Source: Strigops habroptila (Eukaryota > Chordata > Aves > Psittaciformes > Psittacidae). From it: a DNA stretch of 64,000 nucleotides. The position numbers and the translations under genes are program-made. The stretch lies in NCBI RefSeq assembly GCF_004027225.2, contig NC_044289.2, positions 62,001 to 126,000 of the forward strand, read 5' to 3'. Below are positions 1-10,364 of the stretch, one piece after another. Below the pieces are notes generated by a model. The model ran no database searches. It saw only the letters and a program-made list of their open reading frames with translations, and was not told the origin of the DNA. Numbering within the stretch: the first letter of the stretch is position 1; each line of letters begins with the position of its first letter.

Positions 1-1
1 A

Positions 2-397
2 GTTGGGCTTCTTGTGGTTGGCTTCTGTTTAGCACTTGGCTGTTTTGTTTTCATTGTGGGGTCCTATGTGCAGATCTTCAAGGCTGTGCTGAGGATCCCC
101 TCTGAGCAGGGATGCCACAAAGCCTTTTCCACATGCCTCCCTCACCTGGCTGTAGTCTCCCTGTTTGTTAGCACTGGCACATTTGCCTACCTGAAGCCCC
201 CCTCAATCTCCTCCCCATCCCTGGATCTGGCGAATGCAGTGCTGTACTCGGTGGTGACTCCAGCAGTGAACCCCCTCATCTACAGTCTGAGGAATCAGGA
301 GCTCAGGGATGCTGTGAGGAAGCTGACGACTGAATGTGTTTCAGCAGCCATACACTGCCTGCTTTCCTCTGTAAAGGGCTCCCAGTGTAGATCATGA
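2..397 (+). CDS. Olfactory receptor, family 14-like (OR1), C-terminal part only
   Basis: This is the last ~131 codons of an odorant GPCR of the olfactory neuron membrane; the 5' part lies left of the window. The frame is open from base 2 to a TGA at 395-397. It reads through TM5, the TM6-entry motif KAFSTCLPHL, TM6, extracellular loop 3 (LKPPSISSPS), and TM7 with [15 protein letters not shown]. These are hallmarks of the large avian family 14-like OR clade. No stop or frameshift is visible in the part present, unlike OR2-OR4 in this window. It is closely similar to the matching parts of OR4 and OR5. Whether the whole gene is intact cannot be judged here. Confidence 0.9.
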   Translation, partial: VGLLVVGFCLALGCFVFIVGSYVQIFKAVLRIPSEQGCHKAFSTCLPHLAVVSLFVSTGTFAYLKPPSISSPSLDLANAVLYSVVTPAVNPLIYSLRNQELRDAVRKLTTECVSAAIHCLLSSVKGSQCRS

Positions 398-421
398 CAG
401 GAGAAGTCCATCCTTCCTGCT

Positions 422-976
422 TGTCCTGGGTTCAGCTATAGCAGTCATTTTTCTCCTTCTTAGGGGCTGGTGCAGTGCTGTGTTTTTGACTTTCAGCCTG
501 GTAACAACGCTGATAAGACACTGATGTTTTTAGTTGTTGCAAAGTAATGTTTACCCTGATCAAGGACTTTTCAGTCTCATGCTCTGCTGGGGAGGAGGGG
601 AAGCCAGGAGAAAGCAGAGACAGGACACCTGACCCAAACTGGCCAAAGGGGTATTCCATACCACAGCACGTCATGCCCAGGATAGAAACTCAGGGGAGTT
701 ACCCAGAAGGCCCAGGACGCTGCTCGGGTCGGGCTGGGTATCAGTCGGCAAGTCGTGAGCAATTGTATCTGCTCCCTTTGTTATTTCCCTTATAATTATT
801 GTTATTGGCGGCAGCAGTAGTGGGTTTGTATTATACCTTAGTTACTCGGCTGCTCTTATCTCAACCCGTGGGAGCTACATTCTTTCGATTCTCCTTCCCA
901 TCCTTCCAGGAAGAAGAGGGGGAGTGAGTGAGTGGCTGCGTGGTTCTGAGTTACCGGTTGGGCTTAAACCACGACA
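422..976 (+). mobile_element. Solo LTR of the window's ERVL family, in the OR1 3' UTR
   Basis: The element starts TGTCCTGGGTTCAGC and ends ACCACGACA, like the LTRs of proviruses A and B. It is the most diverged copy: its TATA region reads GGATAGAAA instead of TATATAAA. The left flank is CTGCT and the right flank GTTCT, a plausible 5-bp target duplication with two changes. The matching place downstream of OR3 (around 24085-24095 on the minus strand) reads TTCCTGCTTTACA with no LTR, so the insertion came after the OR1/OR3 duplication. Confidence 0.85.
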
Positions 977-1125
977 GTTCTTTACATTTGTTTTCCTGTT
1001 TCCACTCGTGACGTTGTTGCCTTCCAAGACATGTCAGTATTCATCCCTTCCTACTTCAGTATCTGCCTGCCTTGTGTGACCCACAGACTTTCTGTCAATG
1101 GGGGTCTGTCTTTGTATTTAAGCAC

Positions 1126-1131
1126 AATAAA
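1126..1131 (+). promoter_or_regulatory. Candidate polyadenylation signal of OR1
   Basis: An AATAAA lies about 730 bp after the OR1 stop, or about 175 bp once the inserted LTR is removed. The equivalent place behind OR3 reads AATACA, so the signal is lost there. Function is inferred from position. Confidence 0.45.
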
Positions 1132-1384
1132 TGATCCTGTAGCAACTTCTTCTCTGTGATATGTCCTCTGTGATATGGCAGGAGTGAAGGGGAATGAAAT
1201 CAGCTTTCTGGCTGTTCCAGCGCTGGGATGGCTGCTCTGTGCCTGGAGCAGTAAGAGCTCTTGAGGAGCCCAAGGGCCGGGACTGTTGTGCTGTTGTGGG
1301 GAGATGGGATAGCATGGGGGGGTTGCAGAGCTCTCAGGGTGTCCTGGGGAGGAGAGCAGGGGACACAGGGACCCTATCCATCGC
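1132..1384. repeat. OR1 3' flank shared with the OR3 3' flank
   Basis: About 1145-1320 matches 23780-23960 in inverted orientation, including the GGAATGAAATCAGCTTTCTGG stretch. It marks the outer end of the duplicated OR unit. I see no gene in it. Confidence 0.7.
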
Positions 1385-1446
1385 AGGGGAGTTGGAACTA
1401 GGTGATCTTAAAGTCCTTTCCAGCCCAAATTATTCTATGGTTCTAT
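1385..1446 (+). mobile_element. CR1 LINE, extreme 3' end
   Basis: GGAACTAGGTGATCTTAAAG, then TTCCAGCCC and two octamers of the ATTCTATG type (ATTCTATG, GTTCTATG). This is the usual 3' terminus of CR1, here in sense orientation. Confidence 0.75.
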
Positions 1447-1570
1447 GCAAGTGCCAGAGGGAGAAGGCTGGTTTGTGCCCTTGGTTTGAGCAGACCAGGT
1501 CTGCTGTCACCATTCAGCCATTGGCCATCTCTCTCTGGCCATTTCCACACTGCTCACCTTGGGTTTAAGG

Positions 1571-2245
1571 TGAATCTTGAATGTGTCCCATGCTGGGGAG
1601 TCACGACTTCCCTGGGGAGACTATTCCAATGGTTGATTGTTCTCATTGGGAAACATTTTCCTCTTGTGTCCAATTGGAATTTCCCCAGGAATAACTTGGA
1701 CCCATTGGCCCTCATCTTTCCCATGGGACTCCTTGTCGAAAGGGAGTCTCCATCTTTGCAGTCACCCTTTAAATACTGGAACATAAGGTCACCCTGAGCT
1801 TTCTTCTCTCAAGGCTGAACAAGCCCAGCTCTCTCAGCCTTTCCAAGTCCTTGGATCACCTTTGGAGCCCTTCTCTGCACCTTCTCCAGCCTGTCCACAT
1901 CTGTTTTGTATGACAGAGACCAAAACCGAACCCAGTATTCCAGGAGTGGCCTGACTGAGTAGAGCAGGATAACGTCATCTTTATCTCTGCTGGTGCTGCC
2001 CTTGTTGATGTAACCCAGCATCCTGATGGCTTTCTTTGCACACGCAAGTGTTTTCCACACTTCCAGCTCATCCAGATCCTCCTGCAGGGTGGCTCTCCCT
2101 TCCAAAGTGTCCACTTCCCAGCTTAGTTTGGTCTCATCAGCAAACTTCATCAGGGTACATTTCGTCCCATCATCCAGATCACTTATGATCAACAGTGTTG
2201 GGCCCAATATCAATCCCCTGGGGACCCCACTGGCACAGGTCCCCA
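1571..2245 (-). mobile_element. CR1 LINE fragment (older subfamily), end of ORF2 plus 3' UTR
   Basis: On the minus strand this encodes the C-terminal part of the CR1 reverse transcriptase ORF (SDLDDGTKCTLMKFADETKL, later PLLEYWVRFW and DRLEKVQRRA), followed by a 3' UTR. An internal deletion joins two parts of the ORF, and stops and frameshifts are present. It is 5'-truncated, as most CR1 copies are. Its 5' side meets the solo LTR at 2276. Confidence 0.85.
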
Positions 2246-2275
2246 GCTATAGGAGCATTAGGTGCCTAAGCAAGG

Positions 2276-2843
2276 TGTCCTGGGTTCAGCTATAGCAGTC
2301 ATTTTTCTCCTTCTTAGTAGCTGGCGCAGTGCTGTGGTTTTTAACTTTCAGCCTGGGAACAACGCTGATAACACCGACGTTTTTAGTTGTTGCTAAGCAA
2401 TGTTTACTCTGGCCAAGGGCTTTCTCAGTCTCATGCTTTGCCAGGGAGGAGGGGAAGCCGGGAGGAAGCAGAGACAGGACACCTGACCCAAAGTAGCCAA
2501 AGAGGTATTCCATACCATGGCACGTCATGCCCAGTATATAAACTGGGGGGGAGTTACCCGAAAGGTCCAGATCACTGCTCGGGTCGGGCTGGGTATCGGT
2601 CGACGGGTGGTGAGCAATTGTATCCTCTCCCCTTGTTATTTCCCTTATCATTATCATCATTGGTGGTAGCAGTAGTGGTTTTGTATTATACCTTAATTAC
2701 TGGACTGTTCTTATCTCAGCCCGTGGGAGTTACATTCTCCCGATTCTCCTCCCCATCCCTCCAGGAGCGTGGGGAGGAAGAAGTTGTGGAGTGAGCGAGT
2801 GGCTGCGTGATTCCGAGTTACTGGCTGGGCTCAAACCACAACA
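2276..2843 (+). mobile_element. Solo LTR of the ERVL family, with target duplication CAAGG
   Basis: It has the same termini as the proviral LTRs, TGTCCTGGGTTCAGC to ACCACAACA, with an intact TATATAAA about 255 bp in. It is flanked by CAAGG at 2271-2275 and 2844-2848, a 5-bp duplication typical of ERVL integration. No internal sequence remains, so it arose by LTR-LTR recombination. Confidence 0.93.
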
Positions 2844-2848
2844 CAAGG

Positions 2849-3135
2849 TCAGATCCCGGTATTGGTATGGATGTTCCAGTGCTTCCCATGTGTGGGTGAG
2901 GCCCAGAACCAGCTTTCTGTCCTGAATATCTCCTGTGGGAGCAATGGCTGGATGTCTTCATCATCCCCAGAGATCACTATATGCAGAAAGCACATGATGT
3001 GGCTTAGCAAATGCAGATCTCCATGTTGGTGATCTCCAGAGCTTGCCAAGGCAAGGGCATGCCCAGCAGCAGCAGTGTCGAGTGCTTGACAGAGCTCTAT
3101 GTCCAGCCACCGCTCTCACACCAAAGGTTCCAGAA
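2849..3135. other. Intergenic, nothing recognised
   Basis: No OR, transposon terminus or convincing coding frame is seen between the solo LTR and the next CR1. Confidence 0.5.
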
Positions 3136-3436
3136 CAGAATCATACAATCAGAGACTGGTTTGGGTTGGAAAGGACCTTAAGATCATCTAGTTCCAACCC
3201 CCTACCATGGTGAAGGACACCTCACACTAGACCATGTCACCCAAGACTCCGTCCAACCTGGCCTTAAACACTGCCAGGGATGGAGCATTCACAGCATCCT
3301 TGGGCAACCTGTGCCAGTGTCCCAACCCCCTCACAGTAAAGAACTTCTTCCTTATATCTAATCTGAATGTCCCCTGTTTCAGTTTGAAACAATTGCCCCT
3401 TGTCCTATCACTACAGTCCCTGATAAAGGCCTTGCT
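3136..3436 (-). mobile_element. CR1 LINE 3' end
   Basis: Reads AGAATCAT...GGTTTGGGTTGGAAAGGACC and TCTAGTTCCAACCCCC, the reverse complement of the CR1 3' UTR. It runs to CTTGTCCTATCACTACAGTC and is 5'-truncated. It abuts the start of the duplicated block D1. Confidence 0.9.
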
Positions 3437-5651
3437 GAGGGATATTCACTCCACCTGCTGAACTGACACTATAGGAACAGCCTACAACTACTTGAAGGGT
3501 GGTTTCAGAGATGATAGAGGATTTCTTGGTAGTAGAAAGAGAAGGAAACCTCTGCAAAGTGCAGCTTGGAAGGTTCAGACTGGATGTGGGGAAAGAGGAA
3601 TGTCACTCCAAAGGTGGACTTGTGGTGCAAGAGGTCACCAAGAGGGAGTCTGGATCAGCCCATGGCTTTGTGTTTCAAGGAACAGAGAACGATGGCAAGG
3701 CTGAAAGGCCCAAAAGAACAAAAGGTCTCTGTCCCCTGGGCTATGGCAGTTGCCTCTTTCAGCAAGGCCTGTGAGGAGAACTTTCATTCTCAAGATTTCA
3801 GGCCCTGCTTCTCCAAGGGCTGTGCTCAGGGCTTGGCCTTTCTGCTTCAGCAAACCAACCAAAGGTTTTCTCACCATCAGACACCTGCATTTTGCCTTTG
3901 TCTCCCTGTAATCACAGCCTCCAGTTACTTGCTTTAACAAGTCCCTGGGGAGGCTTTGTCAGTAACAGCCCCCAGTGGGGCCCATTAATGCTGGTAGGAC
4001 TTGGGGCTTTGCTTCTGACTTGAACTTCTTGAGAGATTTCTTCAGTCTCCTCTCATTACCTGAAGTTCATGGATTCAGCCCAAATATACCAATGGGGCTC
4101 ATTAAAACCCTGATGAAAACCCTGTTGTTTTTGTCAAGTCTTCCAGATTGTCTTCCAGGGAATTGGGGAGGCTTCTGAGTGCAGGAAGACGACAAAGAGC
4201 ATCTGATAAAAGTTATTTGAAAGGGTTTATTTTACTGTTTTTCATTTTAGAAATACCTATTCCATTGCTGTTGATCCCGAGTGTCTCATCCCGAGGCCTG
4301 GACAGGCAGGAAAAGCAGCCCTTAAGGTCCAGCGCTGCACTGAGCAACTTGCTCCTCACCTCCCCACCCAACATTGCTCTCATCATCCACCTGGGACTTG
4401 CATCACTTCTCCTCACATCCCACTTCTCCACTGAAGCTGGCGGCTGGATGGTGCAGCTGCTGTGCACCAACTCCCAGCCTGGCTGCCTTAGAGACCTGCC
4501 TGCCCACAGGCACAGCAGGATTGTTCCTCTGGACAAGCACAGCAAAGCAAAGCAAAGGAAAGCAGGACAAAGTGTCCTACACAGTAAAATACACTTGGGC
4601 GCCACATGCCTGGTACAAGCAGCGCCTCATAGGGTCACGTTCCTCCACAGGGACAATCTCATGAGAAATGTTTTAGAGACACAGGTAGATAGAAAAAGGT
4701 AGCTGTGAACATGATTGAAGAGTTGTCCAAGGAGATGATTAGACCATAGAAGGACTTGTAAGCCTTTCCTGCCTGACGTGAAGAGTAACGGGCAGGGCCT
4801 TTGACTAGACAGCAAGCTGAAAAGAGGGCTTCAGAGCTGTCGTTGTGTCCTGGACAGGGGAAAATCTATGAAAGATGAGAGGAATGAAGCACGTAGTGTA
4901 ACAGGCAGGACAGTGGCAGTGCAGTTACAGGGGAAGATCATCATTCCTTTGGGATCCCCCTTGTGACAGGTCATTGGATTGGCAGAGGTCTCTTGGGAGA
5001 GAGGACAAGGACGTCTTGCACTTACTTTTGAAAAAAGGCCCCAAGTGCACCCCAGGGTAGCACAGGCTGTACAAGCTGCATTTGGTGAGGCGTGTGCCAG
5101 CATCAGAGTCCTCTGGGGTGACATTTCTGGGCACCTAAAAGCCGTACGAAGGGTAACTCCTGCCTGGCCAAGCTGAGAACCTGCAGTTGTGAATGAGAAG
5201 GCAAAAAGTGGATGTGGTTTCCCTCAGCTCCAGCACAGCTCTTGACACGGTCTCCCTCAATGCTGCTCTACCCAAGGGAAGCCATTGCAGTCTGGGTGGC
5301 TGGACAAACAGGAGGGTGAAGCACTTGTGTCAGCAGAAACAGCTCCAAGAGTTGAGGAGCCAGCAGGGACATGCCAAGCAGCAGGAGATGCAGGTGCCTG
5401 CTCCTGGGCTGTCGCCTCCGCAGCCACCAGGACACCACAAGGAGCAGCATAAGCCAGGGCCCTTCTCCTGCCCCAGTATCCACAGAGCCAACAGTGCCAC
5501 CATCAGTCGGGAATGTTGGGCAGCTCCAGCGGGCATTGCCAGAAGCTCCAAGGGCAGCTCAGCATTGTGGAATGTCCAGTGGGTTGCCGCTGGTGTTGCC
5601 AGAGCCTGCCAGGATCAATGCAGGACATGGACAACCGGGTATATTGATACT

Positions 5652-5943
5652 ACCTGATTCCTATCCGTGAGCTGATCCATTGATTGGAGAGCCCAGGAGT
5701 GCTCAGCAGGACCCGCTCACTCTTTAATAGCCCCATATGGCTTGTGTGAACATCTAATGCAGAGTGCAGACTAACAGGAGACTATCGTGGCCTGAATGAG
5801 GTCACGCCACCACTAAGCGCTGCCGTACAGGACGTGCTGGAACTTCACTGTGAGCCGGAGTCCAAGGCATCCAAGTGGGATGACACAATTGATGTTGTCA
5901 ATGCATTGTTTCAATCCCTTTGGCAGCAGAGCGCAGGCCCCTG
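5652..5943 (+). mobile_element. ERVL pol fragment (start of reverse transcriptase), captured in block D1
   Basis: This matches provirus A at about 15434-15722, from upstream of the SPFNSPIW segment, through YRGLNEVTPPL, to just past the first catalytic-aspartate region. Here the frame is broken and the DIANAF region reads differently. Both ends are abrupt and no LTR is attached. The same fragment is in D3 at 44271-44559, so it was duplicated with the block. D2 has lost it. Confidence 0.85.
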
Positions 5944-6711
5944 CTGGCAGAGTGAGGAGGAAGCGGGATCCAGCAGTGGCAGCATCCAGCTGGTGGCAGT
6001 CCCTGGCTCCGAGCCTGCCCAGGCCTGGGGAGCCCTCACTCCCCGCTCTGCAGTGGCTGCCCCAGGCAGCCCTGGGCTGGCTCCAGCGCAGAGCTGCTCT
6101 CCTGGGGAGCCCCCAGCTCCTGCCAGGCCACCCTGGGGCGGCTGCGGGATCTCTCTGCCCCCCTACGCGATGGAGGGATGTGGGCAGGGGGAGGGAAGGG
6201 CAGCGCAAGGGACGGGACCACACCGGGGAGTGTCACAGACCGGGTCACAAAGGGCCCCGCTGTGACCCGCCACCGAAGGCGTGAGGGGCAGGGCGTCCAG
6301 TGCAAGCTGGACCTGGAGCTGGGATAGTCCCTGTGCCAGGAGCTCTCCTGCTCTCGGGAACCTTCTCTTCAGCTCTCTTTGTACCCAGCCTGGATGTGCT
6401 GTGCTTCCTCCAGCTGCCATGGCCCTCAGTGGGCAACGGGGGCACTTGCTGGATCTGCTGCTGCATGCCTGAAGGGAAATGGACTTGGAGCTGTGACTCG
6501 TTGTGCTTCACAGGGCAATGGTTCAGGGAAGTAATCCTGGTGGGGATAATTGAAAGGGCTTTACTAGTGACTAATGCTAATTAATCCGTGCCTGAATTAA
6601 AATCAAATGGGAAAACAATGGTGATTAAGCAATAATTGAATTTTATTTCAAAAGTGGTTTCACAATTATTTGAAGATGCTGTAAATGATAATTCAGCTTT
6701 ATCTTGACAGG

Positions 6712-6925
6712 GAGAGGAGATGAGATTAGATGTCTGGAAGAAGCTCTTCCCTATGAAGGTGGTGGGACACTGGCACAGAGTGCCCAGAGAAGCTGTGGCT
6801 GCTCCATCCCTGGCAGTGTCCAAGGCCAGGCTGGACACAGGGGCTTGGAGCAACCTGCTCTAGTGGAAGGTGTCCCTGCCCATGGCAGGGTGTTGGAGCT
6901 GGATGAGCCTTTTGCATGTGAACGA
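6712..6925 (+). mobile_element. CR1 LINE 3' region inside block D1
   Basis: GGTGGTGGGACACTGGCACAG, then GCTGTGGCTGCTCC, GGCCAGGCTGGACAC and GTGTCCCTGCCCATGGCAGG are the CR1 3' end in sense orientation. The equivalents are 28870-29140 (minus) and 45400-45615 (plus), so this insertion predates the block duplication. Confidence 0.8.
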
Positions 6926-7970
6926 GCCCTGTGGTGCCAGTTCTTGAACTGCAGGTACTGAGAGAACAAAGGAGCCTCTTAAGAAACAGAAGGCACGAGA
7001 AAACCCCAAGTTTCTGAGGGCACTGGAGGCCCCACTGTCCATGGAGGCCCTTGTGTTTGTCTTCAGAGTAGACAAGCCCTGACCCCCAGCACCTGGTAAA
7101 GGAGATCCTTTCCCTCCTGCACCACTCAGGGTTCCCTCGGGGTCAGCGGGAGTGTGTGGGTGCAACTTGGTGGTAGACTGTGTTGCTTTGCACACAAAGC
7201 TGTGATTTTCTGGGCATTTGGCAATGCCTATGAACTCCTCACAACCCATTTGGCTTCTTTCATAGCCCTGCTCACTGTCCTCTATCCCTCAGATGTCCCA
7301 GTTCCTTGCTTGCATCCTCCAGGTGGTCCCAAGACCTTCCAGACTGTTGCACCCTGTTGCTCTGCCTGGCCAGTGAATGCCGGGGCAATTCCAGTTCCAT
7401 AGGAACCTGCTCCTTAACCTGGAGACTTCCTCAGGTGCTGACAAAAGACCTTTTCTGATTTCCTTCCGTGGTCAAGAAGTTTGTAACTGTGAGCACAATG
7501 TGCCTCTTACCGACTCCTCTGATCCCCAGTGACAAAAGCCAACCCAACCTGTTGCCTGTCACACGGAGGACCTCCAGAAATCCAAGCTTCCCCTTCATGC
7601 AGGGGGCACCCGCCCTCCTCACCCCTCTTGCCTCCATGCTATACCTCCGGACGTTCCAGCCATCAAGGGGACGTGAGATTATCTGTACAATTCTCCCCTT
7701 TCAGAGCTAGATCTAAGGAACAGCATTTTAAATGATGCCTCCCATTTGGACCCATGGACTGGTAAGGGTGTATTTTTCAAAGTTATCACTGGCTTGACCC
7801 CCATCCAGCGCTGGTTGTTGCCCTTTCCCATCCAGAGTCCTGCCTCAAAGTACAAAGGCCTGGGAGACCTTGCTGGTGGTAGTGAGGCAAAGAGGAGATA
7901 GGCTGTCTGAGCTCTACCTGCATGTACTCTTGCTTTACTTAGTAGTTGTGCTGTGTTATCTTGTTTCATC

Positions 7971-8900
7971 TTTCACTGTTCCTGAAGTAGCAGCAGCTCA
8001 TCTTGGTGCTGTGTGGGTCACGGTTAGTCACAGCTCCAGATTTGCCCAGAACATTTCCAAGGGGACTCTCCAAGGGGAAGCTCAAGGCAGAGATTGCTAG
8101 AAAGACAAGGAACTTTTCTGAGCCTTTGTTCTCAGATTCCTGTTTGTGATGAATTTGGGGGTAGAAATGAAAAGGAGCTCTCATGCTTGAACAAGTCTCT
8201 GAGACTCCTGAGGTGCAACTTTGGGTGAGCAGCAGGTCTGATATAAGCATCCAGAAGTACCTTCAGCAACTTCTCTGCCTATGGGCAGCACCAGCATCAT
8301 CCATCAGGCTTGGTATGACCTGCCCTTCTCCACCTGCAAAGAGGAACATGTGCCCAGGCAGTTCCCTTAAAATAGGCAGGTTTGTGGAGGACCAAGATGA
8401 GTGCAGAGAGGTTCACATGAGGTCTGTGAGCACTCACAGTGAAAAGACATGGGACAGGGAAACACCCCCCAGCTGGAAAATGTCCAGGTAGCAGGGATAT
8501 GATCTGGGAATGGGAGAAACCTAAACCCAGAACTGCTGTGGCCGGGAGAATTCAGAGCTATGCGTGTGAGCCCTTGTATGCAGAACCCTTCCTCTGAGCA
8601 AGCCCCCTTGGCTCCTCTGCCTCCCAGCACAGCTCTGCCCTCAGGGCTGGGGATCCAAGGCGTGACCTCCCTCCCCTGCAGGCAGAGCTCCCACAGAGCC
8701 ATGGTGCCGCTCCGCAGCCACGTGCCCAGTGCCCTCTGCAGAGCCCTGGGGCTGGGAGCAGCTGCCCAGCAATGCTGGTGCTGGGAAGTGGCTGCACGGC
8801 TGGGGCAGGGGAACGCTGTCCTGAGAGCCGGCTGCTCTGCCCGGGCCTCTCTCAGCCAGGCCCATGGGAGATGCTGGGAACTGTGAAACCCCTGGAACTG
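7971..8900 (+). repeat. Flank of OR2, partly duplicated at 62.9-63.6 kb
   Basis: 8027-8700 matches 62905-63600 in direct orientation, for example CTCATGCTTGAACAAGTCTC at 8181 and 63080. Open frames here on either strand (up to 185 codons) have no recognised domain and differ between the two copies, so I treat the region as noncoding. Confidence 0.7.
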
Positions 8901-9216
8901 GTCAAGTGCCTTTGCCATTCCCATTCCTTAGCACTGGGAGCGCAGATGCTGACACCCTTCTGCGTTAGCACGTGCTCCATAGGGGAAAGTTGAGCACCAA
9001 GACTGGTCCCTGAACCTCCTACCTCTGCAGAGTATAAGCGATGGATCAAGAGCCCATGGGCAGATGATCTGCTCTTCACTGCACACATGGCCAGCACCAA
9101 ACAGGGCTCCAGCCACGGAGCTGAAGGAATGTCTCATAGAAAAGAAAAGATTGTCTGTGTGCAGCAGGTTGAAAGTCTGTGGGAAACAGTTTGGATTTGT
9201 GTCCTGAAAGTCTCCC

Positions 9217-9249
9217 CTAACCTGCCACTGCCTTTTTCTCCTATGACAG
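9217..9249 (+). other. Candidate branch point and 3' splice site before the OR2 coding exon
   Basis: CTAAC at 9217-9221, then a pyrimidine-rich tract and an AG at 9248-9249, 23 bp before the OR2 ATG. The same arrangement precedes OR3, OR4 and OR5. OR genes usually have a noncoding 5' exon spliced to a single coding exon, which fits this. Confidence 0.55.
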
Positions 9250-9272
9250 TGCCCCGTGCCCAGAGGCAGCAG

Positions 9273-10206
9273 ATGTCCAACGGCAGCTCCATCACCCAGT
9301 TCCTCTTCCTGCCATGCGCAGACACACGGAAGCTGCAGCTCTGGCGCTTCTGGCTCTTCCTGGGCATCTCCCTGGCTGTGCTCCTGGGAAACGGCCTCAT
9401 CATGACCAGCACAGCCTGCGATCAGCACCTCCACACCCCCATGTACTTCTTCCTGCTCAACCTCTCCCTCCTGGGCCTGGGCTGAATCTCCATCACTGTC
9501 TCCAAATCCATGGCCAATTTCCTCTGGGACACCAAGGCCATCTCCTACACAGGTTGTGCTGCACAGGTCTTCTTTTTCGTCTTCTTTATTGGTGCAGAGT
9601 ATTATCTTCTCACTGTCATGTCCTATGACCGCTATGTGGCCATCTGCAAGCCCCTGCACCACGGGACCCTCCTGGGCAGCAGAGCTTGTGTCCACATGGC
9701 AGCAGCTGCCCGGGGCACTGGGTTTCTCCATGCTCTGCTGCACACAGCCAATACATTTTCACTACCCTTCTGCCGAGGCAATGCTGTGGAGCAGTTCTTC
9801 TGAGAAATCCGCCTGATCCTCAAGCTCTCCTGCTCATATTCCTACCTCAGGAAAATGTGTCTTCTTGTAGTTGCTTCTGTTTAGCATTTGGGTGTTTTGT
9901 TTTCATTGTGCGGTCCTATGTGCAGATTTTCAGGGCTGTGATGAGGATCCCCTCTGAGCAGGGACGCCACAAAGCCTTTTCCATGTGCCTCCCTCACCTG
10001 ATTGTGGTCTCTGTCAGCACTGCCATGTTTGCCTGCCTGAAGCCCCCCTCAATCTCCTCCCCATCCCTAGACCTGGCCATGGCGGTGCTGTACCCGGTGG
10101 TGCCTCCAGCAGCCTGAGGAACCAGCAGCTCAAGGATGCTGTGGGGAAGATGATGACTGGATGTGTTTCTGTAGTAACAAACTTCTGCATAGCAGTTATA
10201 ATGTAG
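9273..10206 (+). pseudogene. Olfactory receptor pseudogene, family 14-like (OR2)
   Basis: The ATG at 9273 (MSNGSSITQF) carries the usual N-terminal glycosylation sequon. TM1, TM2, the DRYVAIC motif and the TM5-TM7 region are recognisable. The frame is broken four times. A TGA at 9483-9485 follows LLGLG, where OR4 has TGC (cysteine). A TGA at 9801-9803 replaces the cysteine of EQFFC. A 1-bp loss lies near 9874, in TM5. About 20 bp are missing near 10113, which removes the NPLIY motif of TM7. The first stop is shared with OR3, so it predates their duplication. It cannot make a receptor. Confidence 0.95.
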
Positions 10207-10358
10207 CTCATTGCAGGCTCAGCCTGTCCTCTGTACTTTTGGTTTTGGTGTTGGTTTTTCACTTGTGAAAATGTGTGGTTCCCTTTCTAATTCGCGCTCT
10301 GCTTTACTTTTCTGACCAAGTTGCTATGTAAACGAGGACCTGTGCTCATTTGTGTTTA

Positions 10359-10364
10359 AATAAA
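10359..10364 (+). promoter_or_regulatory. Candidate polyadenylation signal of OR2
   Basis: An AATAAA about 155 bp after the last OR2 codon. Function is inferred from spacing only. Confidence 0.4.

Larger units (their letters stand above)
3460..7970 (+). repeat. Segmental duplication block D1 (module 1, direct copy)
   Basis: This low-copy block recurs inverted at 27690-31020 (D2) and direct at 41870-46600 (D3). Matching landmarks are: 3490-4250 with 30100-31000 and 41930-42830; 6160-6590 with 29280-29700 and 44780-45190; 7150-7700 with 28020-28600 and 45880-46420. D2 lacks about 1.57 kb present here (about 4395-5960). The block carries an ERVL pol fragment and a CR1 end. It contains many short open frames with no recognisable domain. 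One (4979-5176, 65 codons) is also open in D3 at 43588-43794. I do not call any of these genes. Confidence 0.85.

Noticed and set aside
977-983. GTTCTTT after the solo LTR, read at first as the leader of a truncated provirus
   Set aside because: The OR3 copy shows that the bases after it (CTTTACATT) belong to the OR 3' UTR, so GTTCT is better taken as a worn target duplication.
1554-2213. Minus-strand frames of 76 and 134 codons
   Set aside because: They are pieces of the CR1 reverse transcriptase ORF and 3' UTR, not a host gene.
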